Assembly (NCBI GenBank): GCA_020852255.1
Contig: JADZBD010000007.1
Location: 1-64,000 of the forward strand
Reading direction: 5' to 3'
From: Bacteroidia bacterium
GTDB taxonomy: Bacteria > Bacteroidota > Bacteroidia > JADZBD01
DNA length: 64,000 bases
Of the stretch, positions 46,217-54,459 are shown one piece after another. Position numbers and translations under genes: made by a program. The notes below the pieces were generated by a model that was not told where the DNA came from, searched no databases, and saw only the letters and a program-made list of their open reading frames with translations. The number at the start of each line of letters is the position of its first letter. The stretch's first letter is position 1.

Positions 46217-47005
46217 TTAGCCTTGAACGTTGATAATGAAGTGGTTAGTGTGTTCAGGGAAGGGATCGAACGGATAGGATTTTACTTCTTCAGGCAACAT
46301 TACGCAACAGAGGCTGTTGGAGGGCTGGTAAAGCCGGGAATGTTTTTCTGACGGAAGTCCGTCCAGAATTCCCAGAAATACTTCTCCCCGGATGCTCAGT
46401 GGCGAGAAAGCATAGTCATGCCACACTATGATGGAGTTGCTGTCTTTCAGAAGGGGAAGCAGTTTACGGGTGTCTGATATCACGGAGGAATAATGATGGT
46501 CTCCGTCAATGAATATCAGATCAAATTTTCCAAGATGAGAGAGGTCGTCTTTGAGCGAGTTTGCCTGCACATGCTTTACATTCGAAAGTTTTCCGGAATA
46601 CATCCGGTGCGAGTGGATGTAGCGTTCATCCAGGCCCATTTCACGCATGGTGTGATCCGGCAGATTCACAGTTACGCATTCTTTTGCCACGGCGGCCACG
46701 TTGGCAGCACTTTCCCCGCGCCAGGTTCCGATTTCCAGGTACCTGCAATCGGTAAAACGGGCGGCCAGTGCCCTGAGCAAGGCGAGGTCCACTGGGGTGG
46801 AGGTGCCGTCGAGAAAGCTGTACGGCTCTACTTTCCACTCCCGTCCGAGAAAATATTCCAGAGGTAGGGTGGGAAGTGCGCTGATGCCGTATTTTCTCTT
46901 TATGCGGGAAAGGTATTCGCCGTCGCTCTCCACAATATGATTGAGCAACCAGGGTTGGACTGCGATCATGCGCAGGGCCTTGAATAGCTTTCCGATCTTA
47001 CTCAT
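46217..47005 (-). CDS. Class I SAM-dependent methyltransferase (Methyltransf_24-like)
   Basis: 262 aa. Motif I is YLEIGTWRGESAANVA, and motif FDLIFIDGDHHYSSVISDTRKL is the metal-dependent signature found in glycan O-methyltransferases. No signal peptide. Its start overlaps the GT4 gene's stop (ATGA), placing it last in the copA operon. The acceptor is unknown; a surface glycan is plausible from the neighbours. Confidence 0.85.
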   Translation of the reverse strand: MSKIGKLFKALRMIAVQPWLLNHIVESDGEYLSRIKRKYGISALPTLPLEYFLGREWKVEPYSFLDGTSTPVDLALLRALAARFTDCRYLEIGTWRGESAANVAAVAKECVTVNLPDHTMREMGLDERYIHSHRMYSGKLSNVKHVQANSLKDDLSHLGKFDLIFIDGDHHYSSVISDTRKLLPLLKDSNSIIVWHDYAFSPLSIRGEVFLGILDGLPSEKHSRLYQPSNSLCCVMLPEEVKSYPFDPFPEHTNHFIINVQG

Positions 47006-48153
47006 GCCAGTATCCGGTGGTAAAGTTCATCAAATTTTTTTCCCACAGCCTCGTAACTGAATTCGCGCAGGGCATATTCACGAATACGATGGGAATCGTA
47101 TTTATCTTTTTCACGTATCATTTCCCTTAGCGCGGATACCAGAGCCGCTTCGTCTTTTGCATTCACAATTTTTCCGTTCCATTCCTGAATGTGTTCTGGC
47201 ATGCCGCCCACCCGGGTGGCTATCACAGGCAACCCGGCGCTCATCGCTTCTACCACAACACAGGGAAGGTTTTCGTAATTACTGAACAGTACAAAACAAT
47301 CCGCCTGTTTCATGCGTTCTGCCACCTCCTCTGTTGTCATTTCCCCGCCAAACTGGCAAACATCTTCCAGGCCGGATTCCTCCGCTCTTCTTTCCCAGGC
47401 TTTGTAATCCCCGTCACCGGCAATGATAAAGCGGTAATTTCCGCCATCTTTCTTCAGCTCTGCGATTACGCGGAGCATGCCGCTGATGTTTTTATGTTCA
47501 TCTAGCAAAGTGGAAATATGCAGGAACGTAAATGGACGTGCCGGAGACTTTCCGGGTGTAAACAACGAGGTTTCTACCACATTATAAATGATTTCTGACG
47601 GAGTCCGGAATCCGTGATCTTTCATGGCGAGAGCGAGGTCACGGGAAACGGGCGTCAGCCGTTCCGCGTGGTTGGCAATCAGGCGGGTGAACCACTTTCT
47701 GAGTGGGCCCGTATAGGCACCTTTATGTGCGGGAAGATAGCCTGTCCAGTTTTCTGTTACAATATATTTCAGGCCGTGGAACCATTTCAGATATAAGGCA
47801 AATATTCCGGCTGGGAAAAGGATGTTGTGATGTACCAGGTCGGGTTTTCCCCGGTCGCTCCTGATCTGTTTCCAGCCCAGACGGTGGGCATGAAAGTAAC
47901 GTGCGGCATGAAGCAGTTTATTCCGGGAAGGTCTGAAATAGATGTTCCAGGTTCTGACACCGCGGATATCTGTTTTAATGACCTCTACGGGCACCGTCAG
48001 TTTTGGATCCGATACCACGTGGAGAGCAGAAACGGAATGCAGCCGTGCAACGCTTTCCGCGTGTTTCTGTACAAAATTCCCCAGTGTCGGCTGGATCCGG
48101 TTAGGATACCATCCGGACAGAAAAAGGATGTGGAGCGGTTCCTTGGGCTTCAT
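47002..48153 (-). CDS. GT4 family glycosyltransferase
   Basis: 383 aa. GT-B fold: N-terminal FLSGWYPNRIQPTLGNFVQKH and C-terminal SNYENLPCVVVEAMSAGLPVIATRVGGMPEHI, the EX7E nucleotide-sugar motif. It is cytoplasmic, building polysaccharide or glycolipid. It overlaps its two neighbours by four bases each (ATGA), so the three surface-glycan genes are translationally coupled. Confidence 0.93.
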   Translation of the reverse strand: MKPKEPLHILFLSGWYPNRIQPTLGNFVQKHAESVARLHSVSALHVVSDPKLTVPVEVIKTDIRGVRTWNIYFRPSRNKLLHAARYFHAHRLGWKQIRSDRGKPDLVHHNILFPAGIFALYLKWFHGLKYIVTENWTGYLPAHKGAYTGPLRKWFTRLIANHAERLTPVSRDLALAMKDHGFRTPSEIIYNVVETSLFTPGKSPARPFTFLHISTLLDEHKNISGMLRVIAELKKDGGNYRFIIAGDGDYKAWERRAEESGLEDVCQFGGEMTTEEVAERMKQADCFVLFSNYENLPCVVVEAMSAGLPVIATRVGGMPEHIQEWNGKIVNAKDEAALVSALREMIREKDKYDSHRIREYALREFSYEAVGKKFDELYHRILA

Positions 48154-48917
48154 GGTTTTACAGCTGCTCTTACGGAGTAATCAATCCGGTGAAGCATCGG
48201 CGGATGTTCGAGTGTTGCGAAGTATTCATCCACGGCCTTGCGTGCCCCTTTCCAGTGACCGTAATCATCGATAATAAGAATGCCGCCGCTTACCAGCAGC
48301 GGATACAAATGAATGAGTTCATGCAGCGTGGAGGAATACCAGTCGGTGTCCAGCCGTAATAAAGCAATCTGTCCAGGTAGGGTCCCCGGAATTGTATCTT
48401 CCACTTTTCCACGGATGAATTTCATTTTATCCTTCGGGTACCCGGTTTCATTCATGTTTGCCTGCACCTCTTCCAGCGGACTCACGCACCAGACGTTTTT
48501 ATATTCCATCCCTTTGGGCTGTGTGGAAAGGAGGTCGGAGGCACTATCTCCGCGGAAATCCACATCCATTTCACCGGGGGCGCTCATCCCTTCAAATGTG
48601 TCGTACATCCAGATCTCGCGATCGGTTTTGTTATTTTTAAGTAATGAGAGCGCCATCATCATGGCACTTCCTCCCTTCCATACTCCGCATTCAACAAACA
48701 CACCCGGTAAAGCTGCACGGGTTGTGTGCTGTACCGCCTCGTAGAGGTGATACAGAGGCTCCACCGATGTGACCGAGGCGTTTTTAACACGCATGAACAG
48801 ATCTCCGAATCCGGTTCCATGGAGATCGGCAGGAATTTCCCCCTCTTCCGGGTGTACTCCTTTTTTAATAATATCATACCCGAAGGAGCGTACCAGATAT
48901 TTAAGAGGTCGCCGCAT
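48150..48917 (-). CDS. TylF/macrocin O-methyltransferase family protein
   Basis: 255 aa from ATG at 48917, which overlaps the copA stop as TGATG. A longer frame to 49061 lies inside copA and is rejected. FVECGVWKGGSAMMMA and YDTFEGMSAP are the SAM-binding and TylF signature motifs, and ALLRLDTDWYSSTLHEL with IIDDYGHWKGARKAVDEY follows. Such enzymes methylate sugar hydroxyls. It lies between a copper ATPase and a GT4 gene. Confidence 0.9.
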   Translation of the reverse strand: MRRPLKYLVRSFGYDIIKKGVHPEEGEIPADLHGTGFGDLFMRVKNASVTSVEPLYHLYEAVQHTTRAALPGVFVECGVWKGGSAMMMALSLLKNNKTDREIWMYDTFEGMSAPGEMDVDFRGDSASDLLSTQPKGMEYKNVWCVSPLEEVQANMNETGYPKDKMKFIRGKVEDTIPGTLPGQIALLRLDTDWYSSTLHELIHLYPLLVSGGILIIDDYGHWKGARKAVDEYFATLEHPPMLHRIDYSVRAAVKP

Positions 48918-51052
48918 CAGTGAAGTTTTTTCGTTTTGAGGCGGAGCGAATTTCCAATCACCACCAGGTCGGAAAAGGCCATAGACAACGCCCCGATCAT
49001 GGGATGCAGCATTCCTGCTGCTGCCAGGGGGATGGCGATGATGTTGTAGGCAAATGCCCAAAACAGATTCTGCTTGATGGTGAGCAGGGTATGGCGGCTG
49101 ATCAGGCAGGCTTCTGTGAGTTTCGAGAGATCACTCTTCCCTGTAAGGATCACCTGAGCGGATCGAATCGCAATCTGGGTTCCGCTTCCAAGAGACACGC
49201 CTACCGTAGCGGCCGCCAGTGCAGGGGCATCGTTGATTCCATCTCCCACCATCATCACCGGCTGCAGTTTCTTCTTTTCTTCCACAATGTGCAGCTTTTC
49301 ATGCGGCAGTTTTCCGGAATAGATTTCCGTGATCCCGATTTCAACCGCGCGTTTGCATTTTTCCTCACGGTCGCCGCTGACCAGCGTGGTTTGGATGCCT
49401 ATTTTTTTCAGGCCGGCGATGACTTCAGCCGCTCCCGTTCTCCACTCCTCTCCCAGACGGATAAAATAAACCGCTCGTGTTCCAATCGTCAGATACAAAT
49501 CAGCAGGCGGAACATTCGCGCCCGAGGAAAGAATTCTTGCGGATCCGAATTGCACCGGTGTGCCGTCTTCCAGAGTCCCTTCCATTCCGAATCCTTTATT
49601 CTCACGGATGGCACTGATGGTCACCGGAGATGTCTTTCCTTTAAGGTAAGCCAGAAGGGAACGCGCGATGGGATGGGAGGAGAACATTTCCAGCTGGTAG
49701 ATCACCGAAAGGCAATACGCTTCAGTGACTTCGCCGGTAACTCCGCTCGCCTCCACACGCAGAACACCCGTAGTGAGTGTGCCGGTTTTATCCAGAAGAA
49801 TCTCCTTGATACCCGCCATTTCTTCCAGCGTTCTTCCTCCGCGGATGAGAATACCTCTGCGTGCGGCACGTCCTAATCCTACCATCACAGCGGTTGGTGT
49901 AGCCAGCCCCATGGCACAGGGGCAGGAAATTACCAGTACCGCCAGCGCGGGCATGAGGGCTTCCGTCCATTCTTTTTGCAGCGCAAACTTCCATAGAAGA
50001 AAGGTCAGTAGAGCAATCATTAAAACAGTAGGAACAAAGATACCGGCTACCTTATCTCCCAGTCGCTGAATTTCCGGTTTCGAACGTTGCGCCTCCTTTA
50101 CCAGCTCAATGATTTTTCCGAGTACAGAATCTCCGGCACGCGATTCTACTCTGATGCGAAGGCTTCCCGAGGTAAGTAGAGTACCTTTATACACTCTACC
50201 GCCGGTTTGTTTGGAAATTGGCACACTTTCACCGGTGATCATACTCTCATCGGTTACTCCTTCACCCTCCGAGATGATACCGTCGGCCGGAAGAGTGTCG
50301 CCGGTATTCACCCGGCACTCGTCGCCCAATACCAGGCTAACTGATTCCTCCTGACGGATGACCTCCCGTCCATTTTCAATGATAATTTTTTTTGCCGTTG
50401 TATCCTGTAACTTGTACAGATCCGTTAGGGCAGACGACGTTTTTTTGACAGAACGCTGTTCGATCCAGTTACCCATCAGCACCAGTGTAATAATGGTAGC
50501 ACCTGTTTCAAAAAACAGGTAATGGTGGGCATGATCACCAGGATGAAAAATAAAAGCACCAAGTATGCTGTAAATAAATGCTGAGAAAGAGCCGGTAAAG
50601 ATCAGCACATCCATGTTCGGCCATCCTGTGCGGAGAGAACCCCATGCGCTGCGGCCAAAATGAAGCAGCCCAATAATCATTACCGGAATGGCGCAAAGCA
50701 GTTGGAACAGCGGATTTGCGAGCAGAGGTAAATCCGAAAACATGTGCAGCAACAACGGAGCAGTGAAAACAGCCGATAGGAGAAGTAAGGGTGCTATAGC
50801 ATGCGTGTGATCGTGACTATGCTCCTGTTTTTCACCTGTGCCGGTGACTTTATACCCTGATTTTTGAATGGCGCCGGTGATTTTTTTAAGAACATCTGCA
50901 TCCACCGTATCAAAAACAGCCTCCCCGCCAATAAAGTCAACATGTACATTCCTGGAGCCGGACTTTAGAATAATTTGGGTAATAGTGTTGGCACAGGAGG
51001 CGCAGTCCATTCCCTCGATCCTCAGGGTGATCGTTTTGTTACTGCTCATCAT
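48917..51052 (-). CDS. copA: Copper-translocating P1B-type ATPase
   Basis: 711 aa. One N-terminal HMA domain with GMDCASC (C17, C20) and a His-rich linker (EHSHDHTHAI). Eight membrane helices, the CPC metal site (ISCPCAMGLATP), the phosphorylated Asp in DKTGTLTTG (about 420), HP in SSHPIARS, and GDGINDAPAL. CPC with a CxxC HMA indicates Cu(I) export from the cytoplasm. It leads an operon with three glycan genes and has no adjacent copper regulator. Confidence 0.95.
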   Translation of the reverse strand: MMSSNKTITLRIEGMDCASCANTITQIILKSGSRNVHVDFIGGEAVFDTVDADVLKKITGAIQKSGYKVTGTGEKQEHSHDHTHAIAPLLLLSAVFTAPLLLHMFSDLPLLANPLFQLLCAIPVMIIGLLHFGRSAWGSLRTGWPNMDVLIFTGSFSAFIYSILGAFIFHPGDHAHHYLFFETGATIITLVLMGNWIEQRSVKKTSSALTDLYKLQDTTAKKIIIENGREVIRQEESVSLVLGDECRVNTGDTLPADGIISEGEGVTDESMITGESVPISKQTGGRVYKGTLLTSGSLRIRVESRAGDSVLGKIIELVKEAQRSKPEIQRLGDKVAGIFVPTVLMIALLTFLLWKFALQKEWTEALMPALAVLVISCPCAMGLATPTAVMVGLGRAARRGILIRGGRTLEEMAGIKEILLDKTGTLTTGVLRVEASGVTGEVTEAYCLSVIYQLEMFSSHPIARSLLAYLKGKTSPVTISAIRENKGFGMEGTLEDGTPVQFGSARILSSGANVPPADLYLTIGTRAVYFIRLGEEWRTGAAEVIAGLKKIGIQTTLVSGDREEKCKRAVEIGITEIYSGKLPHEKLHIVEEKKKLQPVMMVGDGINDAPALAAATVGVSLGSGTQIAIRSAQVILTGKSDLSKLTEACLISRHTLLTIKQNLFWAFAYNIIAIPLAAAGMLHPMIGALSMAFSDLVVIGNSLRLKTKKLH

Positions 51053-51102
51053 TCAAAATTACGAATTATTGTCCCCGGCTTTTTTACAAGGATAAAAAGA
51101 AT

Positions 51103-51110
51103 TACATTTG
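51103..51110 (+). promoter_or_regulatory. -7 box TACATTTG of tRNA-His
   Basis: TACATTTG matches TAnnTTTG and lies 31 bases before the tRNA, the usual distance for a processed tRNA leader. Confidence 0.6.
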
Positions 51111-51141
51111 CAACCCGTTAGAAAGCAAAGCTTTCCAACAT

Positions 51142-51216
51142 GGTGGCCATAGCTCAGGTGGTTAGAGCATCAGATTGTGGTTCTGAGGGTCGTGGGTTCA
51201 AGTCCCATTGGCCACC
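51142..51216 (+). tRNA. tRNA-His (GTG)
   Basis: A complete cloverleaf. The acceptor strands GTGGCCA (51143-51149) and TGGCCAC (51209-51215) pair, with the extra G-1 at 51142 typical of tRNA-His. The D-arm is AGCTCAGGTGGTTAGAGC. The anticodon loop TTGTGGT gives GTG. The T-loop is TTCAAGT. CCA is not encoded. The 3' half from 51181 recurs at 51483, see the second-copy entry. Confidence 0.96.
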
Positions 51217-51228
51217 CTCCTTTTTCAG

Positions 51229-51507
51229 ATGTATTACGTTTATGCCATTGCCAGTTTACGGCGCGACTACATCTATGTGGGACTCACGGATCACGTAATC
51301 CGGCGTTTTACGCAACACAATCGCGGGTACGAACCAACCACATGTCATTACACACCTTACGTGTTAATTTATTCAGAGGAATTTTCCACCCGGGTATTAG
51401 CGCGTGCACGGGAGAAGCAGATGAAGCGCGCCTGGGGGAAGCAAAAATTAAGGAAAATCAGAGGTGCGTTCAAGGCATGGAGTTCTGAGGGTCTTGGGCC
51501 TGTCTGA
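51229..51507 (+). CDS. Small GIY-YIG nuclease fused in position to tRNA-His
   Basis: 92 aa from ATG at 51229 (the frame opens at 51208 inside the tRNA 3' end). It starts only 12 bases after the tRNA. The GIY-YIG core is YYVYAIAS and DYIYVG, with Arg in VIRRFTQHN and Glu in YSEEFST, all conserved catalytic positions. Its last residues (SSEGLGPV) are encoded by a second copy of the tRNA anticodon/variable/T-stem sequence, and the stop TGA (51505-51507) lies in a palindrome inserted there. It is of the single-domain URI/UPF0213 type; its substrate is unknown. It may be carried as a mobile unit. Confidence 0.9.
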   Translation: MYYVYAIASLRRDYIYVGLTDHVIRRFTQHNRGYEPTTCHYTPYVLIYSEEFSTRVLARAREKQMKRAWGKQKLRKIRGAFKAWSSEGLGPV

Positions 51508-51619
51508 CTGTCTGGCGACAGCCAGACAGGTAGATTCAAGTCCCATTGGCCACCCTCCTTTTTCAGATGTATGACGTTTATGCCATTGCCAGTTTACGGC
51601 GCGACTACATCTATGTGGG
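51483..51619 (+). pseudogene. Second copy: tRNA-His 3' half and truncated GIY-YIG start
   Basis: 51483-51498 repeats tRNA-His 51181-51196 with one change. The insert 51499-51534 follows, then 51535-51619 repeats 51197-51281 with a single mismatch in 85 bases. The repeat thus covers the tRNA from the anticodon stem to its end, the 12-base spacer and the first 53 bases of the nuclease gene. At 51620 it stops inside the codon run for YVG and joins unrelated sequence. It is a tandem second unit cut short. Confidence 0.9.
51499..51534. repeat. 36-bp palindromic insert in the duplicated tRNA T-arm
   Basis: The insert sits exactly where the T-stem meets the T-loop in the second tRNA copy. CTGTCTGGC (51508-51516) and GCCAGACAG (51521-51529) form a perfect 9-bp stem with loop GACA. 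CCTGTCTG at 51499-51506 can pair with CAGACAGG (51523-51530) as an alternative. It looks like a REP-type element and supplies the stop codon of the nuclease gene. Confidence 0.8.
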
Positions 51620-51665
51620 GTACTTCCCGTTTATTTCCTTCCCCGCCACCCATTCCTCGAAACTA

Positions 51666-51896
51666 TTATGGTTTTACTTTTTCCAGTTCCATTCCGCATT
51701 TCGGGCAATCGCCCGGTGAAGAGCTCCCTTCAAATCCGCAGTGACCGCACGGACATAAATAGGAAGCAGAGACTTTAGTGCTGTCGCCGGACAGCGTATC
51801 TGTGTGTGCCGGCGGTTCAGCAGGAGCGGAAGGGGATGATGCTTCCCCGCAACTGAACATCATCCACATCAGAGAGAGAAAAAAAATGTATTTCAT
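51666..51896 (-). CDS. Small lipoprotein with heavy-metal-binding (HMBD-like) zinc ribbon
   Basis: 76 aa. Lipobox MFSC at the signal end gives a lipid-anchored Cys. After a Ser/Pro/Ala-rich linker comes YLCPCGHCGFEGSSSPGDCP followed by KCGMELEK. The C-x-C...PGxCPxCGMxL order is that of the YHS/HMBD-type metal-binding motif found at the ends of copper efflux proteins, here alone. It should bind metal in the periplasm. Last gene of a three-gene operon, overlapping the XRE-like gene by four bases. Confidence 0.8.
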   Translation of the reverse strand: MKYIFFLSLMWMMFSCGEASSPSAPAEPPAHTDTLSGDSTKVSASYLCPCGHCGFEGSSSPGDCPKCGMELEKVKP

Positions 51897-52267
51897 GACT
51901 TTTCTTTTAGTTCTTGTTCAAGCGCCTTTATCAGCAGGTCCTTCTCGGCGCAGATGATTTTGAGTTGTTCAATTTCTTTTTTCATGGCACTCAGTTCCAG
52001 TTCCAGCGACCGGCTCTCATCTTCCCAGATATTCTCCGTGTAGAATGGTTCGCGGTATTCGATGCCTGGACGTGAAGGATCGCGGAAAAAGCTGTACAGA
52101 GGAATACGTAGTTCTTTGGAGATGAGTTCCAGCGTTCGAACTTCCATGGAATTATTGGCAAAGGTGTGATCCAGCTGTGCCTCTGTAACACCAAGGTATT
52201 TGGCGAGATCCGCATAGGTATAACTGCGCTTTTTCAGTATCAGGATCACCCGTTCTTTCAGATTCAT
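51893..52267 (-). CDS. XRE-like helix-turn-helix protein with coiled-coil tail
   Basis: 124 aa. Residues 15-60 form a helix-turn-helix of the lambda-repressor type (TYADLAKYLGVTEAQLDHTF). The C-terminal 45 residues are a Glu/Lys/Leu coiled coil, suited to dimers. No ligand domain is visible. It overlaps the metal-binding lipoprotein (ATGA) and follows the thioredoxin-like gene by five bases, so it may regulate this operon. Confidence 0.82.
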   Translation of the reverse strand: MNLKERVILILKKRSYTYADLAKYLGVTEAQLDHTFANNSMEVRTLELISKELRIPLYSFFRDPSRPGIEYREPFYTENIWEDESRSLELELSAMKKEIEQLKIICAEKDLLIKALEQELKEKS

Positions 52268-52272
52268 GTCAG

Positions 52273-52839
52273 TTATTGAATTTCTCCGGTGAATGTTTCC
52301 TGGAAAGTGGGCCAGGGTGTGGTTTTATACGCTTCGTCTCCATAATAATGCAACACTGCTTCCAGTGTCTTCGGATCAAGGAATCCCTGCAAAGGGCCGA
52401 GCATCTTTAGATCCTCATCGAGGTACACAGTGGTTGGATATCCCAGCTTGTTATTGAGCAGAGAAAGGGCAAGCTGATGAGTGGCACGCGCTCCGCCCGG
52501 ATTAGTGGAAGTGTACGTATGTCCGTTGAACCGGATTGTATCTTTCGTCTCTGCATTGAATTTTACTGCGTAAAACTTAGTTCCGAGGTACTTGACGATA
52601 ACAGGGTGGGTAAGAGATTGGGCGTCCATTTTTTTGCACCAGCCGCACCAGTCGGTATATACATCAATGAACACTTTTCTCGGCTCCTTTATCTGGGCTG
52701 CGGCCAGGTCCTCAAAGCGTATCCATTCTACCGAACCAGGTACCTTTTTGTTTTCGGTGCTGCCAGTGCTCAGCGATTTCCGGTGACAGGAAAGCGCGAA
52801 GGCCGCCAGAATCAATAGAACGATCGTGATCTTGTTCAT
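52273..52839 (-). CDS. Thioredoxin-fold lipoprotein
   Basis: 188 aa. Lipobox FALSC-HRK. The active site is DWCGWCKKMD near residues 64-73, in a DUF255/Thioredoxin_7-type fold with cis-Pro in KLGYPTTVYL. It is probably a periplasmic disulfide reductase or isomerase. It is transcribed divergently from guaB; TAACTTTA on the minus strand (52854-52847) may be its -7 box. Confidence 0.88.
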   Translation of the reverse strand: MNKITIVLLILAAFALSCHRKSLSTGSTENKKVPGSVEWIRFEDLAAAQIKEPRKVFIDVYTDWCGWCKKMDAQSLTHPVIVKYLGTKFYAVKFNAETKDTIRFNGHTYTSTNPGGARATHQLALSLLNNKLGYPTTVYLDEDLKMLGPLQGFLDPKTLEAVLHYYGDEAYKTTPWPTFQETFTGEIQ

Positions 52840-52887
52840 TGTACCTTAAAGTTACGGAAATATTGAATAATGGAGGCCTTTTTTGCA

Positions 52888-52922
52888 TACCTTTGCACGA
52901 ATTTTAGAATTCGCTAAAATTC
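52888..52922 (+). promoter_or_regulatory. guaB promoter and 5'-leader dyad
   Basis: TACCTTTG at 52888-52895 is the -7 box. A perfect 9-bp inverted repeat, GAATTTTAG (52899-52907) and CTAAAATTC (52914-52922), with a 6-bp spacer covers the expected transcript start and ends six bases before the guaB ATG. It may be an operator or a leader hairpin. Confidence 0.65.
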
Positions 52923-52928
52923 ATACCC

Positions 52929-54404
52929 ATGCCATTAGATTCTGAAAAAATTTTAGGTGAAGGTCTCACGTATGACGATGTACTTCTGGTGCCCGCTTAC
53001 TCGGAAGTTCTTCCCAGAGAAACTGATATCAGCACCCGGTTCACACGCGAAATCCGTCTGAACGCTCCTTTGGTATCCTCCGCAATGGACACCGTAACGG
53101 AGTACCAGCTGGCTATCGCGTTAGCCCAGGAAGGAGGGATCGGTGTGATTCATAAGAACATGACGATCGAACAGCAATCGGAGCAGGTGCGCAAAGTGAA
53201 GCGTTCTGAAAGCGGAATGATCATTGATCCGGTTACACTCTCAGAGGAGGCGGTGGTTGGCGATGCACTCACACTGATGCGAGAGAATAAGATCGGGGGT
53301 ATACCGGTGGTGGATAAACACAAACGATTGATAGGGATTGTTACCAACCGTGATCTGCGCTTTGAAAAGAAAATGAAGCGACCGATCCGGGAAGTCATGA
53401 CTTCGGAGCATATCATCACTGCCAGGGAGGGAACGGATCTCGGAAAGGCGGAGGAAATTCTCCGGAAACATAAGATCGAGAAATTGCCGGTGGTGGATAA
53501 GAACAACAAACTCATCGGGTTAATTACGTTTCGAGATATTGTGAAAGTAAAGGTGCGGCCTTATGCCAATAAGGACGGGGTAGGAAGGTTGCGTGTGGCA
53601 GCCGCGGTGGGAATTACGGCAGATGTAATTGACAGGGTGGAGGCGCTGGTGAGGGCAGGGGTAGATGCCATTTGCATTGACACGGCTCACGGACACACCA
53701 AGGGGGTGATTGATATTCTTAAAAAAGTGAAAAGCGCGTTTCCTGACCTGCAGGTAGTAGTGGGAAATATTGCCACCGGAGAAGCGGCGCTGGCACTGGT
53801 AAAAGCCGGTGCGGATGCGGTAAAAGTGGGAATTGGTCCCGGTTCTATATGCACTACACGGGTGATTGCCGGCGTTGGAGTACCTCAGCTAAGCGCCATT
53901 AGTATGGTAGCCAAAGCACTTAAAGGAAAAAATATTCCAATTATCGCCGACGGCGGAATCCGTTTTACCGGAGATATTGTGAAGGCACTTGCCGGAGGCG
54001 CCAGCTGCGTGATGATGGGATCAATGTTCGCCGGTACTGAGGAATCGCCCGGAGAAACGATCATCTTCGAAGGGAGAAAGTTCAAATCTTACCGCGGTAT
54101 GGGATCCATCGAAGCAATGCAGGCCGGATCGAAAGACCGGTATTTCCAGGACGTCGAAGATGACATCAAAAAACTGGTACCGGAAGGAATCTCCGGTCGT
54201 GTGCCGTACAAAGGAACGTTATCAGAAATTGTTTACCAGCTGATCGGCGGATTGCGCGCCGGAATGGGATACTGCGGAGCGAAGGATATCCCCGCGCTTC
54301 AGAAAGCCAGATTCATCCGTATCACGGCAGCAGGAATGGCGGAAAGCCACCCCCACAATATCATGATAACACGCGAAGCCCCTAATTACAGCCGCCGAGG
54401 ATAA
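52929..54404 (+). CDS. guaB: Inosine-5'-monophosphate dehydrogenase
   Basis: 491 aa, full length. The TIM barrel is interrupted by two CBS domains (about 95-205). Catalytic Cys is in [18 protein letters not shown], and the flap carries the Arg-Tyr pair (KSYRGMGS, then RVPYKG). It oxidises IMP to XMP for GTP synthesis. The dyad before it may link expression to purine supply. Confidence 0.96.
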   Translation: MPLDSEKILGEGLTYDDVLLVPAYSEVLPRETDISTRFTREIRLNAPLVSSAMDTVTEYQLAIALAQEGGIGVIHKNMTIEQQSEQVRKVKRSESGMIIDPVTLSEEAVVGDALTLMRENKIGGIPVVDKHKRLIGIVTNRDLRFEKKMKRPIREVMTSEHIITAREGTDLGKAEEILRKHKIEKLPVVDKNNKLIGLITFRDIVKVKVRPYANKDGVGRLRVAAAVGITADVIDRVEALVRAGVDAICIDTAHGHTKGVIDILKKVKSAFPDLQVVVGNIATGEAALALVKAGADAVKVGIGPGSICTTRVIAGVGVPQLSAISMVAKALKGKNIPIIADGGIRFTGDIVKALAGGASCVMMGSMFAGTEESPGETIIFEGRKFKSYRGMGSIEAMQAGSKDRYFQDVEDDIKKLVPEGISGRVPYKGTLSEIVYQLIGGLRAGMGYCGAKDIPALQKARFIRITAAGMAESHPHNIMITREAPNYSRRG

Positions 54405-54459
54405 TTTTTTCTTAACACAATTTAGGAATCCGGGAGGCGTCAGAAACGTAAAACCCATC

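Noticed and set aside
48920-49876. 318-aa plus-strand open frame
   Set aside because: Antisense to the P-type ATPase, covering its most conserved motifs.
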